A DNA stretch of 64,000 nucleotides from Alienimonas californiensis (GCF_007743815.1 NZ_CP036265.1:2100323-2164322); one strand, 5' to 3'. Shown: positions 27,883 through 37,796, counted from the first letter of the stretch. Numbers and translations are program-made. The notes: a model not told the origin generated them from the sequence alone.

Positions 27883-28608
27883 GTGCCCACGCCCGCCGAG
27901 GTTCGTAAGCAGGCCACGCTGGATCTGATCGTCTCGCCGTGGACGCTCGGGCCGGTCGTGCTGGGCGGCACGGCGCTGGCCGCCGGCTGGGCGATGGGGG
28001 GCGATCCGACCTGGCTGTTCGCCGGCGTGGGCGGACTGCTGGCCGGCGGGGGGATGCTGGCGACGCGGTGGCTCACGCAGCTCGAAGCCGTCACCCAGAA
28101 CGCCTGGCGGAAGCTGATCGACGCGGAAAAGGCCGATCGGGAAACCGAGCTCGACCAGCTCGACCGGGCCCTGCAACGCGACGGCGACCCCTCCTCCCAA
28201 AAGCTGCTCCGCGCCCTGCGGACGATCCGGCAGGGGTTGGAGGAGGACGAAAAGGAGGGCCGGCTCGCCGGGGCGGGGGGGCTGGTCAAGGACCGGGCCG
28301 AGGAGGTGTTCGCCGCCTGCGTCGCTCAGTTGCGGCACAGCCTGGAACTGGACGAGACCGCCCGCCGCCTCGCCGGCCCGGCCCGCAAGGAGTTGCGGGC
28401 CGATCGGCAGGAGATTTTGAAGGAGGTCGCCGAAACGGTGCGGCACCTCGCCCGCACGGTCACGCAGGTGCGGGAGGCGCCCATCAAACGCAAGGAGGGC
28501 GACCTGGGCCGCCTGCGGGCCGAACTGGACGCCACCATGGAGGTCGCCCGCCGCACCGAGGCCCGCCTGAACGAACTGGACGCCGGATCGGGGCGGGTGC
28601 GGGAGTGA
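27883..28608 (+). CDS. membrane-anchored coiled-coil protein
   Basis: 241 residues from a GTG. Two hydrophobic helices (LIVSPWTLGPVVLGGTALAAGWAM and WLFAGVGGLLAGGGMLAT, residues 15-60) are followed by a long charged coiled coil (LIDAEKADRETELDQLDRAL; RTIRQGLEEDEKEGRLAG; LRADRQEILKEVAETVRHLA). No enzyme motif. It may work with the PspA-like gene downstream on the same strand, which also is a coiled-coil protein, although ~550 bases of repeats separate them. Confidence 0.6.
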   Translation: MPTPAEVRKQATLDLIVSPWTLGPVVLGGTALAAGWAMGGDPTWLFAGVGGLLAGGGMLATRWLTQLEAVTQNAWRKLIDAEKADRETELDQLDRALQRDGDPSSQKLLRALRTIRQGLEEDEKEGRLAGAGGLVKDRAEEVFAACVAQLRHSLELDETARRLAGPARKELRADRQEILKEVAETVRHLARTVTQVREAPIKRKEGDLGRLRAELDATMEVARRTEARLNELDAGSGRVRE

Positions 28609-28639
28609 CAACGCCGCGGGGCGGGCGTCGCCGGTTCGT

Positions 28640-28811
28640 CCCCCCTCTCCCTTGAGGGAGAGGGGCCGGGGGTGAGGGTGACGCACGGCTCGCCGGCTGC
28701 CGCTCTGTGCGGTGACCTGTTCGACGGAGAGTCGGCAGGCGGTTCACGGTCTGCCGAATCACCGCCCCCTCACCCCCGACCCCTCTCCCCCAAAAGGGGG
28801 GCGAGGGGGGA
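28640..28811 (-). repeat. dispersed repeat family A, copy 3 (inverted)
   Basis: Reverse-oriented copy: it begins with the CTCTCCCTTGAGGGAGAG hairpin and GGCCGGGGGTGAGGGTGACG, and ends with CCCCTCACCCCCGACCCCTC and the CCCCCAAAAGGGGG hairpin. First of two tandem copies. Confidence 0.85.
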
Positions 28812-28852
28812 CAAAGTCTGCGGACGTGGGAGAGCGGTTCGCCGCGCTCTTC

Positions 28853-29027
28853 TCCCCTCTCCCTTGAGGGAGAGGGGCCGGGGGTGAGGGTGAGGCACGG
28901 TTCACCCGCTCCCGTTCTCTGCTTTGACTGAACGGCACCGGGTGAGCAGGCGGAACGTGAACAGCGTCCGGGCGTCGCTGCCCCCTCACCCTCGACCCCT
29001 CTCCCCCAAAAGGGGGCGAGGGGGGAC
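28853..29027 (-). repeat. dispersed repeat family A, copy 4 (inverted)
   Basis: Second tandem copy, same orientation as copy 3 and 41 bases after it. Together they occupy most of the 549-base gap between the coiled-coil gene and the PspA-like gene. The spacer here reads with GTTCACCCG...CGGGTGAGC-like sub-motifs. The remaining ~130 bases before the next start show nothing recognisable. Confidence 0.85.
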
Positions 29028-29157
29028 GGCCCGGCCCGCCCCCCGGCCGTTCGCTTTCGCCCGGTGCGTCACTTCTCCACACTCGGGGCGTGAACCGCCC
29101 TCGCCCGCCGGGCGTTCCCGTTCGCACACGCCCCGCACCTCCCACCGTCCGCGACCC

Positions 29158-29976
29158 ATGTTCGGCGCCCTCGGCCGTCTGTTCCGTTCCATCGGCTACC
29201 TGTTCACCGGCAAAATGGACAAGGCCGGCGAGGGGCTGCGCTCCAACCCGGACGTCATGAAGGCGAACTACGACCGGATCGTCCGGGAGAAGCGCAGCCG
29301 CATCAACACTTATAAAGACGCGATCGCCGGGATGATCGCCCAGGAGGAGTCCAAGAAGCAGCGGCTCACCACGCTGGTGGGCGAGATCGAAAAGCTGGAG
29401 CAGCTCAAGGCCGGCGCCGCGGCGAAGGCCCGCAAGGTCGCCCAGAGCCACGGCGGGGACGCGGAGGCGGTCAAGAAGGACACCGAATACCTCAAGTGCA
29501 GCGCCGCCTTTAAAGACTTCAGCTCCACCCTGCAGGAAAAGCAGGACCGGGCCGCGGAGATCGAGGCGGACCTGGAGCAGCTCGTCACCAACGTCGCCGG
29601 CCATAAAACGCAGATCCAGTCGCTGATGCGCGAGCTGGACAAGTTGAAGGAGGAAAAGCACGACGCCGTCGCCGACGTCATGAGCGCCCAGGAGGAAAAG
29701 CAGCTCGCCGATATGATGACCGGCCTCGCCGAGGATCGGACCGGCGAGGAGCTGCGGGAACTCCGCGAGCTGCGCAACAAGGCCAAGGCGAACGCCCGCA
29801 TCAGCCGGGAGGTCGCCGGGCTGGACACGCAGAAGGCGGAGGACGACTTCCTCGCCTACGCCCAGGCCGACGCCGCCGAGGACGAGTTCGACGCCCTGAT
29901 CGGCCTGAGCCAGGAGGCCGACGGCGCCCCGGCGGTCAACGAGGCTCCGGTGAAGACCAGTATCCCCGAAGGTTGA
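29158..29976 (+). CDS. PspA/IM30-like coiled-coil protein
   Basis: 272 residues from the ATG of MFGALGRLFRSIGYLFTG, an amphipathic helix typical of PspA/Vipp1 (ESCRT-III-like) proteins. After GKMDKAGEGLRSNPDVMKANYD comes a very long coiled coil: IVREKRSRINTYKDAIAGM, EESKKQRLTTLVGEIEKLEQ, FSSTLQEKQDRAAEIEADLE and MRELDKLKEEKHDAVADVM. The Gln/Glu-rich end has an acidic tail (ADAAEDEFDALIGLSQEAD). It probably binds and stabilises the inner membrane. The family assignment is by layout; exact orthology is not established. Confidence 0.65.
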   Translation: MFGALGRLFRSIGYLFTGKMDKAGEGLRSNPDVMKANYDRIVREKRSRINTYKDAIAGMIAQEESKKQRLTTLVGEIEKLEQLKAGAAAKARKVAQSHGGDAEAVKKDTEYLKCSAAFKDFSSTLQEKQDRAAEIEADLEQLVTNVAGHKTQIQSLMRELDKLKEEKHDAVADVMSAQEEKQLADMMTGLAEDRTGEELRELRELRNKAKANARISREVAGLDTQKAEDDFLAYAQADAAEDEFDALIGLSQEADGAPAVNEAPVKTSIPEG

Positions 29977-30066
29977 GCGGGGTCCCCCGGGCGATCCGCG
30001 GCGGCGGTTCGTGCGTTGTGTCCCTCACGCGATTTCCCGTTCGCCCCCCCCTCCCAGGAAGCCCCG

Positions 30067-31167
30067 ATGCTCTCCCGCTGGTCCCCCCGCCTGCTGGCGT
30101 CGCTCGCCGCCGGCCTGCTCGTCGCGCTGCCCGGCTGTTCCTCCGAGAAGAAGGGCGACTCCCCGGACGCGGCGCCCGTCGGCGTCGACGCGGACGCCGA
30201 CACGCCCGCCTTCTCCCTCGCCTGGAGCGAATATCCCTCCTGGAGCGCCTTCGGCGTGGCGGAGAGCGAGGGGCTGATCGACGGCGCCGCGGGCTCCCTC
30301 GGCGAGATGGAGCAGAAGTGGAACGTGGACGTGGTCCTCAAGCAGGCGGACTACGACCCCTGCCTGGGCCTGTACGCCGACGGTCAGGTGGACGCGGTCT
30401 GCATCACGAATATCGACATCCTCCCGCTGGCCGGCGGGCGCCCGGCGGTGGTGGCCTTCCCGACCAGCACCAGCGTGGGCGGCGACGCGGTGCTCGCCGT
30501 CGGGGTGAACGACGTGGCCGGTTTGAAGGCCGTCGACACCCGTGGGCTGGAGGCCACCGTCTCCCAGTACGTCTTCCGGCGCTGTCTGGAGGAACGCGGC
30601 GAGAACCCCGCCGACTACCCCTATAAATCGATGGACCCGGCCGAGGCCGCCCGCGCGCTGCAGGACAGTCAGATTAAAAGCTGCTGCGTCTGGAACCCGT
30701 TCCTGCTCTCCGCCGAACGCAACACGCCCAACGCCAAGCGGTTGATGGACTCCTCGGAGATTCCCGAGGAGGTCGTCGACCTGGTCGCGATCGGTAAGGA
30801 CAGCCTCGCCAAGCCCGGCGGCGACCGCTTCGCCGCCTGCCTCGCGGAGACCTTCCACGCCTTCAATACGAAGCTGAACGCCGACGACGATTTGAAGGTC
30901 GCCCTCGGCGAGCGCGTCGGCATGAAGTTGAATCTGGACGAGATGAACACGGTGATGGAGCAGTCCCGCTTCTACGCCACCGCCGCCGACGCCAAGGCCC
31001 TGATGACGAAGGCGGAGTTCGCCGAGCAGACGATGCCCAGGGTCGCTGAGTTCACCGCGGCCCACACCGGCGAGGAGGCCCCGGCCTACGGCTTCGAGGA
31101 CGACGCCGCGGCGTTGAACTTCACCACAAAGTACCTCGACCTGGAAACGGCCGGCCCGGCCAAGTGA
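30067..31167 (+). CDS. ABC transporter substrate-binding lipoprotein (NitT/TauT, urea-carboxylase-associated type)
   Basis: 366 residues from the ATG of MLSRWSPRLLASL. The signal peptide ends in the lipobox LPGC (Cys near 23), so it is a lipoprotein. The mature domain is the NMT1/nitrate-taurine fold: FSLAWSEYPSWSAFGVAESE, LGEMEQKWNVDVVLKQADYD, AVCITNIDILPLAGGRP, PTSTSVGGDAVLAVG, VSQYVFRRCLEERGENPADY and CCVWNPFLLS. This pattern resembles the subgroup linked to urea-carboxylase-type transporters. Ligand unknown. The permease expected downstream is broken and no ATPase gene is present. Confidence 0.8.
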   Translation: MLSRWSPRLLASLAAGLLVALPGCSSEKKGDSPDAAPVGVDADADTPAFSLAWSEYPSWSAFGVAESEGLIDGAAGSLGEMEQKWNVDVVLKQADYDPCLGLYADGQVDAVCITNIDILPLAGGRPAVVAFPTSTSVGGDAVLAVGVNDVAGLKAVDTRGLEATVSQYVFRRCLEERGENPADYPYKSMDPAEAARALQDSQIKSCCVWNPFLLSAERNTPNAKRLMDSSEIPEEVVDLVAIGKDSLAKPGGDRFAACLAETFHAFNTKLNADDDLKVALGERVGMKLNLDEMNTVMEQSRFYATAADAKALMTKAEFAEQTMPRVAEFTAAHTGEEAPAYGFEDDAAALNFTTKYLDLETAGPAK

Positions 31168-31182
31168 CCCGCGGTTTTTACT

Positions 31183-31257
31183 AACCCGAAGCGTCAGCGA
31201 GGGGCGCCGCGCCCGTCACTCGGACAAACGCTGCGTCCCTCGCTAACGCTTCGGGTT
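31183..31257. repeat. hairpin repeat family B, copy 2
   Basis: 21-base arms (AACCCGAAGCGTCAGCGAGG at 31183 and complement ending at 31257) with one mismatch and a 33-base loop. It lies between the binding-protein gene and the permease remnant. Its arms differ in sequence from copy 1, but the overall layout is the same. Confidence 0.7.
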
Positions 31258-31277
31258 TGTTCCTCCCAGGTTCACCC

Positions 31278-31850
31278 ATGATTCGCCAGCCGATCCGCCC
31301 GCTCACCCGCGTCACCCTCGGCGTCGGCTGTGCGCTCGTGCTTGTGTTGGCCTAATCCGCCCCCACCCCGGTCGGCGCCGGGCGGGGGCCGACGCTGCTG
31401 TTCTTCGGTTCCATCCCGCCGACGGCCATGCTGGCGGTTTATTACCGGGCCTTCGGCATCGGCGAGGCGCTGTACGTCGGCCTGATCGCCCTGGGCGTCT
31501 TCCCGCTGCTGGCCGGCGGTCTCTATAAAAGCGTGCTCACCGACGTCACCGACCACGCCGTCAGCGAGGCCTATACGCTGGGGGCCAGCCACGCGGAGGC
31601 CGTCTGGAACGTGATCGTCCCGCAGACGCTCCCGCGGTTCCTCGAAAGCCTGCGACTGGCGGCCGGGTTGGGGATGATCTTCCTCATCGCCGCCGAACGG
31701 CTACTGGCGGACGTGGGCATCGTTTATCAGCATGATACGCTGTACGACTTCCTCACCGCCCAGGGCAACGTGGCGCAGGGGCTCATGCTGGACCGCACCT
31801 CGCTGGCGTTCCGGTTCTTTCAATATCCGGCGTGTGAGAGCCGTCGGGAA
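31278..31850 (+). pseudogene. ABC transporter permease remnant (NitT/TauT type)
   Basis: The frame starts at ATG 31278 (MIRQPIRPLTRVTLGVGCAL), enters the first transmembrane helix and stops at an in-frame TAA (31353-31355). It then continues in the same frame with recognisable permease sequence: LLFFGSIPPTAMLAVYY, FGIGEALYVGLIALGVFPLL, the permease-ATPase contact loop EAYTLGASHAEAVWNVIVP, QTLPRFLESLRLAAGLGMIF and LLADVGIVYQHDTLYDF. About 80 residues (helices two to three) are missing after the stop, and the C-terminus is replaced by unrelated sequence (frame open to 31976). One stop plus an internal deletion show a decayed gene. Confidence 0.8.
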
Positions 31851-32387
31851 CTATCCCAGTCCGAACGCCCAGGTGACGAGCGTCGCGGCGAGGAACGTCC
31901 CGAACAGCAGGGCCGGCGTGCAGACGAAGATCCACACGAGGATCGACCAAACGCCCTGACTCAAAAGAACCCGTAGCGGGAACGCGACCGGCCGCCCGTC
32001 GCGGAGCCGTTCGTTCACCGCGTCCGTAGCGTGCAGCAGGGCCACGGCCACGACCCCGACGGCCGCGAACAGGGCGACCATGATCGCGAAAAAGACGGGC
32101 CCCTCGTCGCGGTCGGCACCTTTCCACAGAAGAACCTGCGCCGAAAACAACGCCCCGAACGCCGCGGCGGCGGGGAGCTTGATCCAGAACCCGCGCTCCC
32201 CGAGCGTTTCGAGGACAGGTCGGGAGAACGCCAAGCGGATCGGCAGACAGCTGACGACGAAGCCCGCGAGGAAGAACACGATCTGCCAGAACGGCGATCG
32301 AAAATCTTCCTTCACCAGGAGAACGGCCGGGACCTCTCCGCCCGGCCAATCCTCGTCCTCAAACTGTTCTGGGAGGTCAGCCGTCAT
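31851..32387 (-). CDS. hypothetical four-helix membrane protein
   Basis: 178 residues. After an acidic N-terminus (MTADLPEQFEDEDWPGGE) there are four hydrophobic segments: WQIVFFLAGFVVSCLPI, LPAAAAFGALFSAQVLL, FFAIMVALFAAVGVVAVAL and ILVWIFVCTPALLFGTFLAA. No family is recognised. It overlaps the end of the Uma2-type gene by 11 bases and so is the second gene of a two-gene operon. Its tail is convergent with, and nearly touches, the permease remnant. Confidence 0.65.
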   Translation of the reverse strand: MTADLPEQFEDEDWPGGEVPAVLLVKEDFRSPFWQIVFFLAGFVVSCLPIRLAFSRPVLETLGERGFWIKLPAAAAFGALFSAQVLLWKGADRDEGPVFFAIMVALFAAVGVVAVALLHATDAVNERLRDGRPVAFPLRVLLSQGVWSILVWIFVCTPALLFGTFLAATLVTWAFGLG

Positions 32388-33063
32388 CCGTTTCGGCCTC
32401 TGGCAGCAGTTCGGCGACGGGCAGCGAGAATGCGCGACCGTCGAGGGCGAACTCGATCGTTTCCTCTTCGCCGTAGGTCCTCAGGGAGCGATAGGTCTCG
32501 CCGTGCGGGTCGGTGCGGACCTCCAACACCCGCTCCGGCAGGTTCACGATCCAATACGGGCTGATTCCCGCCGTGGCGTAGATCGCCGCTTTGCGGGTGC
32601 GATCGTGGTGGAGCGTGCTGTCGGACACCTCCACCACCAGCGCAACCTCGTCGGGCCGAGGCTTCCGGGAGTAGAAGAATTTGCTCGCCTTCTTGAGCAC
32701 GGCGACGTCCGGCTCCGGCTCGCTGCGCGGCATGACGATGCTCTTTTCCTCGCGGACGCTCCAGCCGGACGGGATTAATTCTCGGAGCACGTCCGCAGCG
32801 AGACCGACGTGGAACTCCTGCGGGGCGTACGCCGGCGACATCTCGACCAGTTCTTCGTCTAACAGTTCGATCCGCCGACCCCCGATCCCGTCGAACACCC
32901 CGGCACCGATCATGGCGTGATACATCTCCACCGTGACCCGCAGCGGACGCGGCGACTCCGGCGGCGGGACAGGTTCGGGGGTCGAAACGCCGACCGGCCG
33001 CTCCCGCAGGGCGGGGGCGGCCGGGGCGGGCGTCGGCGGCGGGGCGTCGAGGAGGTCCGGCAT
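32377..33063 (-). CDS. Uma2-family (DUF820) restriction-endonuclease-fold protein
   Basis: 228 residues. A Pro-rich N-terminus (residues 1-45) precedes the Uma2 domain: VTVEMYHAMIGAGVFDG, RIELLDEELVEMSPAYAPQE, SEPEPDVAVLKK (first catalytic Asp), VALVVEVSDSTLHHDR (Glu plus the following basic residue of the PD-(D/E)xK site) and KAAIYATAGISPYWIVNL. The family is greatly expanded in cyanobacteria and planctomycetes; the nuclease fold is clear but the biological role is unknown. First gene of the operon with the membrane protein. Confidence 0.85.
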   Translation of the reverse strand: MPDLLDAPPPTPAPAAPALRERPVGVSTPEPVPPPESPRPLRVTVEMYHAMIGAGVFDGIGGRRIELLDEELVEMSPAYAPQEFHVGLAADVLRELIPSGWSVREEKSIVMPRSEPEPDVAVLKKASKFFYSRKPRPDEVALVVEVSDSTLHHDRTRKAAIYATAGISPYWIVNLPERVLEVRTDPHGETYRSLRTYGEEETIEFALDGRAFSLPVAELLPEAETDDG

Positions 33064-33080
33064 CCCGGCAGTTTACCCGA

Positions 33081-34238
33081 TCATTTGGTCGCCGCGGCGG
33101 CCGTCTTGACCGGGGCGGCGTCGGCGAGGGCCATCAGGGCGTAGGCGGTGACCATGTTCGGGTCGCCCTCGTACCAGCGGTCCGCCTCGTTCACCCAGCT
33201 GCCGTTCTCCCGCTGCATGGAGAGCAGTTGGGCGGCGAGGTCCGCCCGCCAGTCGTGCGTCACGCCGTCGGCGTCGGTCAGCGTGTCCTCGCCGAGGACG
33301 CTCATCGTTTTGCCGAACGCCTGGAGATAATAATAGTGCCCCTGCAAACCCATCCCCGGGTTTTCGGCGAGGGTGTAATGTTTGGCGGCCCAGTCGCGGG
33401 CGGCTTTGACGCGGGGGTCGTTCTTGGTCAGGCCGGCGTAGATCATCGACTTCAACCCGGCGTAGGTCATGCTGGCGTAGCTCCGCAGGCCGCCGTTCGC
33501 CGTGGTGCCGGCCTTCGTCTGTCCGCCGAGGGCGGGGGTGTAATAGAAGCCGCCGTCATTAATTTTCGCGGCGTTCGGCGTGTCGTTGCCGTGGCCTTCG
33601 AGGTTCTGCGTGCGGGTGACGAAGACCAGCGCCTTCTGGATCGCCTCGTCCTCCGGCCCGCTGCCGCTGGCCTTCAGGGCCTCGACGAGGAACTGCGTGT
33701 TGGAAAGGTCCGGCCGGTCGCCGCCGCTGCCGTAGCCGGCGCCGCCCCAGCGGGGGTCGTCGCTTTCAATCCCTTCGCCCTCGTCCCATTGCAGCCCCTT
33801 GAGGAACGCCCGGGCGCCCGCGATCGGCTTGGCGTACTCGTCGCCCTCCACCCGGGAGAGCGCCATCAGGGCCAGGGCGGTTTCGTAATTGCGGTGGGTG
33901 GAGCCTTCGGAATAAATCCCGCCGTCCTCGCGGACGTTCGCTTCCAGATAGTCCAGCGCCTTGGCGATCGTGGGACTGTCGGCGGCGAGGCCGGAGTCCA
34001 GCAGCGAGACGGCGACGATGGCGCTGATGCCCAGCGATTCCTTACTGCTCCACCCGCCGTCGTCGTTCTGGGTGGTGCGGAGAAAATCAATTCCTCGCTG
34101 CCGAGCGGCGTTGATTTCCGCGGCGTCGGGGGCCTCGGTGCCCGCCGCGGTCACGGGCGGATCGGCGGCGACGGCGAGGGTCGGACCCGCCGCGAGGGCG
34201 GAGAGGGCGAAAGCGAACGGGGCGAGGGCGAGCCGCAC
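33081..34238 (-). CDS. secreted squalene-cyclase/prenyltransferase-like repeat protein
   Basis: 385 residues with a signal peptide (MRLALAPFAFALSALAAGPTL). The mature protein is an alpha/alpha toroid of repeats with the QNDDGGWSS, REDGGIYSEGSTHRNYETAL, STVNT-like and QRENGSWVNEADRWYEGDP signatures of the squalene-cyclase / prenyltransferase superfamily. The DxDD catalytic motif of cyclases is absent, so it is unlikely to cyclise terpenes; planctomycete members are exported and often near DUF1559 or MoxR-type operons. It lies 17 bases downstream of the Uma2 gene end region, on the same strand. Confidence 0.8.
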   Translation of the reverse strand: MRLALAPFAFALSALAAGPTLAVAADPPVTAAGTEAPDAAEINAARQRGIDFLRTTQNDDGGWSSKESLGISAIVAVSLLDSGLAADSPTIAKALDYLEANVREDGGIYSEGSTHRNYETALALMALSRVEGDEYAKPIAGARAFLKGLQWDEGEGIESDDPRWGGAGYGSGGDRPDLSNTQFLVEALKASGSGPEDEAIQKALVFVTRTQNLEGHGNDTPNAAKINDGGFYYTPALGGQTKAGTTANGGLRSYASMTYAGLKSMIYAGLTKNDPRVKAARDWAAKHYTLAENPGMGLQGHYYYLQAFGKTMSVLGEDTLTDADGVTHDWRADLAAQLLSMQRENGSWVNEADRWYEGDPNMVTAYALMALADAAPVKTAAAATK

Positions 34239-34353
34239 GAGAAACTCCGGGGTGTGAATGACGAACTGACGAGGGGGGCGATCCGGGAGGCGTATTCTAC
34301 GGACGGCCGCCCCGAGGGTGAGGGTGCAACGGGAATTGAACCGGGGGCCGCGG

Positions 34354-35400
<1,047 letters not shown>

Positions 35401-35626
35401 CGCTCGCGCCCCGGTGCTGCGGGGGGAGCGGGCAGACGTTTTCGTGGCGCTAAGGGGCATGAACTATGAGTAAAACGGGGGCGGGACGACCGCCGAACGG
35501 TGGGGCCGCGAACAATGCGGCAACCGCCGCCGCCCGGGGCCAAACGTTTTCCAAGCGAACCGCCGCCGTCGCGGAGGGCGGGGAACCTTGTCGAGCGGGG
35601 CGAAGAGTCGTCAAGCTGCCGGATTG

Positions 35627-36571
35627 ATGGCTCCCCCCCCCGTCGCCGCCAACGCCGCTGCTCCGGAGACACGGGCGACGGACGAGTTGCTGGGGGGGAT
35701 CGACGCGCTGGGCGGCGCCGGGCTGCTGGGGCGGGCGGGGACGCTCCGCATGCGGGTGGAGACGCCGGAGAACATCGTCCTCGAACTGCCGCTGGCCGGC
35801 GTGACGCGGCGCTGCGGGGCCTGGCTGATCGACACGGGCATCCGGGCGGCGATCCTCGTCGCCGCCCTGCTGGTCATTGTGCCGATCGCCTGTGCGGGCC
35901 TGGGGGAGTTCGCGTTCGGGGCCTTCCTGTTGCTGGCGTTCGTCAGCGAGTGGGGCTACTTCACGGCGTTCGAGGCGTTCAACGGCGGGCGGACGCCGGG
36001 CAAGGCGCTGTTCGGCCTGCGGGTGGTGCGGACGGACGGCGGGCCGGTCACCTTCTGGCCGGCGCTGGTGCGGAACCTGCTGCGGTTCGCTGACGCCTTG
36101 CCGCTGATGTTCACCGCCCCGCCGCACGTCATGCCCTCTCTCCTCTGGCCGCCGCCCCTGCCGCTGTACGGGCTGGGGGCGCTCTGCTGTACGCTGAGCC
36201 CGCGGGGCCAGCGGATCGGCGACCTGTTCGCCGGCACCGTGGTGATCCGCACCCACCCCGCGACGCCGCCCAAGCAGCCGGTAATCCTCGATAAAATCGC
36301 CCCGCTGGACCGCGCCCTGATCGCCGGCCCCCGGCCGCCCCGCAGCACGCTGGCGACGGTGGACGAATACCTCGCCCGCCGCGGCGTGCTGGACCACGAG
36401 CGCGGCCACCAACTCGCCCTGCCGCTGGCCCTCGCCGTCGCCCGCCGCCTGCGGTACGGCGGCGACCCGGCCGGGGTGAAGGTCTACCCGATGGCCTTCC
36501 TCGCCAGGGTCTGGGCGACGTACCTGCGACCGGAAGACGACGCGAACGAACCAGACCGGGGGCGCCGATGA
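35627..36571 (+). CDS. RDD-family membrane protein
   Basis: 314 residues from the ATG of MAPPPVAANA (an upstream in-frame TTG at 35588 is less likely). The RDD domain is clear: LPLAGVTRRCGAWLIDTGI (Arg and the two Asp that name the family), then transmembrane helices AAILVAALLVIVPIACAGL, GAFLLLAFVSEWGYFTAFE, FNGGRTPGKALFGLRVVR and QRIGDLFAGTVVI. A C-terminal soluble tail follows (ATVDEYLARRGVLDHERGH). First gene of a conserved planctomycete/actinobacterial arrangement with SpoIIM, DUF4129 and DUF4350 genes. Confidence 0.85.
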   Translation: MAPPPVAANAAAPETRATDELLGGIDALGGAGLLGRAGTLRMRVETPENIVLELPLAGVTRRCGAWLIDTGIRAAILVAALLVIVPIACAGLGEFAFGAFLLLAFVSEWGYFTAFEAFNGGRTPGKALFGLRVVRTDGGPVTFWPALVRNLLRFADALPLMFTAPPHVMPSLLWPPPLPLYGLGALCCTLSPRGQRIGDLFAGTVVIRTHPATPPKQPVILDKIAPLDRALIAGPRPPRSTLATVDEYLARRGVLDHERGHQLALPLALAVARRLRYGGDPAGVKVYPMAFLARVWATYLRPEDDANEPDRGRR

Positions 36572-36597
36572 CGGGTCGCTGCAGCACGCCCCGCGCG

Positions 36598-36699
36598 GTG
36601 AGCCCGGAGCGCAAGCTCCGGCCGTCGGCGCAGCCCGACGGCAAGTCCGATCGGCGTCACCAGACGAACGCACAGCCGGAGCTTGCGCTCCGGGCTCAC
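36598..36699. repeat. hairpin repeat family B, copy 3
   Basis: 28-base arms (36598-36625 and 36672-36699) with one mismatch, identical in the left arm to copy 1, and a 46-base loop starting CGGCGCAGCC. It lies between the RDD and SpoIIM genes of an apparent operon, so it may modulate read-through or mRNA stability. Confidence 0.85.
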
Positions 36700-36734
36700 G
36701 ACGCCCTCGGCACGCTCTCGGCTGGGGGCGTGCA

Positions 36735-37796
36735 ATGACGAAGCGCGACTTTCTCGCCGCCCGGCGGCCGCGGTGGGCGCGGTTCACGGAGCTGCTGGAC
36801 CGGTTCGACCGCCGTCGGCTGCGGGGCCGCACGGCCGGGGAGGTGGCGGAACTGTCCCGCGGGCTGCGGGAGCTGGCCGCGGACCTCGCCGCCGTGCGGG
36901 CCCACGGCTGGGGCGATCGGCTGGACGAGTACCTCAACACGCTGCTGGGCCGCGGGCACACGGCCTTCTACGCCGCCCCGGCCTCGCCGCTGGGCGGGGC
37001 GGCGGGCTACCTGCTGCACGGCTTCCCGCGGGTCTTCCGGCGGAACGGGCGGTTCTTCCTCGTCGCGGCGGTGCTGTTCTTCGGGCCGTTCTGCGTCGCT
37101 TGGGCGGCGGTCGCGCTGCGGCCGTCGCTCGCCGACCGCATCCTCCCCCCGGAGGCCCAGGCGATGTACGACGAGATGTACGCCGAGGGCGGCGGCCTCG
37201 ACCCCGACGGCCCCAGTGAAGCGGACAGCGGCGAAGACGACAGCGGCGAAGCCGAATCCGCCTTCGACCTCGGCGCCTACGGCGGGCAGCGGAGCCTCAT
37301 GGCGGGGTTCTACGTTTACAACAACGTCGGCATCGCCCTGAAGTGCTTCGCCCTCGGGGTGACGTTCGGACTGGGCACGATCTACGTGCTGCTGTCGAAC
37401 GGCATCCAGATCGGGGCAGTGTTCGGCTACGCGGGGGTCAGCGGGAACGGCGAGCGGCTGTTCAGCTTCGCGGTCACGCACGGCTCGTTCGAACTGACCG
37501 CCATCGCCGTGGCCGGCGGGGCCGGGCTGATGCTCGCCGATGCGATGCTGCACCCCGGGCGGCGGTCGCGGCTGGGCAGCCTGATCGTGCGGGGCCGGGA
37601 GGCGATCCAGGTCGCCGCCGGCGCCGCGGTCATGCTGATGATCGCCGCCGGGCTGGAGGCGTTCTGGTCCCCGGCGCCGATCGCCCCGAGCGTCAAGTAC
37701 GCCGTCGGCGGGAGCCTGTGGGTGGCCGTGTTCGCCTGGCTGCTGCTCGCCGGCCGCGGCGGGGCGCACGCCGAACCGACGGGGGTGAACCAATGA
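36735..37796 (+). CDS. SpoIIM-like (DUF95) membrane protein
   Basis: 353 residues of the stage II sporulation protein M family. N-terminal soluble helices (FLAARRPRWARFTELLDRFD, then ELSRGLRELAADLAAVRAHG) precede five or so membrane helices: FFLVAAVLFFGPFCVAWAAV, NVGIALKCFALGVTFGLGTI, a GAVFGYAGVSGNGERLFSFA loop, AIAVAGGAGLMLADAMLHPG and VAAGAAVMLMIAAGLEAFW. An acidic loop (EADSGEDDSGEAESAFDL) interrupts the first pair. Planctomycetes do not sporulate; the protein is part of the membrane-enzyme set around MoxR/DUF58 modules. Its stop overlaps the next ATG. Confidence 0.85.
   Translation: MTKRDFLAARRPRWARFTELLDRFDRRRLRGRTAGEVAELSRGLRELAADLAAVRAHGWGDRLDEYLNTLLGRGHTAFYAAPASPLGGAAGYLLHGFPRVFRRNGRFFLVAAVLFFGPFCVAWAAVALRPSLADRILPPEAQAMYDEMYAEGGGLDPDGPSEADSGEDDSGEAESAFDLGAYGGQRSLMAGFYVYNNVGIALKCFALGVTFGLGTIYVLLSNGIQIGAVFGYAGVSGNGERLFSFAVTHGSFELTAIAVAGGAGLMLADAMLHPGRRSRLGSLIVRGREAIQVAAGAAVMLMIAAGLEAFWSPAPIAPSVKYAVGGSLWVAVFAWLLLAGRGGAHAEPTGVNQ

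Noticed and set aside
31278..31976. Functional permease starting at a later codon (31428)
   Set aside because: A start after the TAA would lack the first three helices, and the C-terminus past the DTLYDF segment is unrelated sequence, so an intact permease is not possible.
33081..34238. Functional squalene-hopene cyclase
   Set aside because: Repeats of the fold are present but the DxDD protonating motif is missing and the protein is exported and only 385 residues, so a true terpene cyclase is unlikely.
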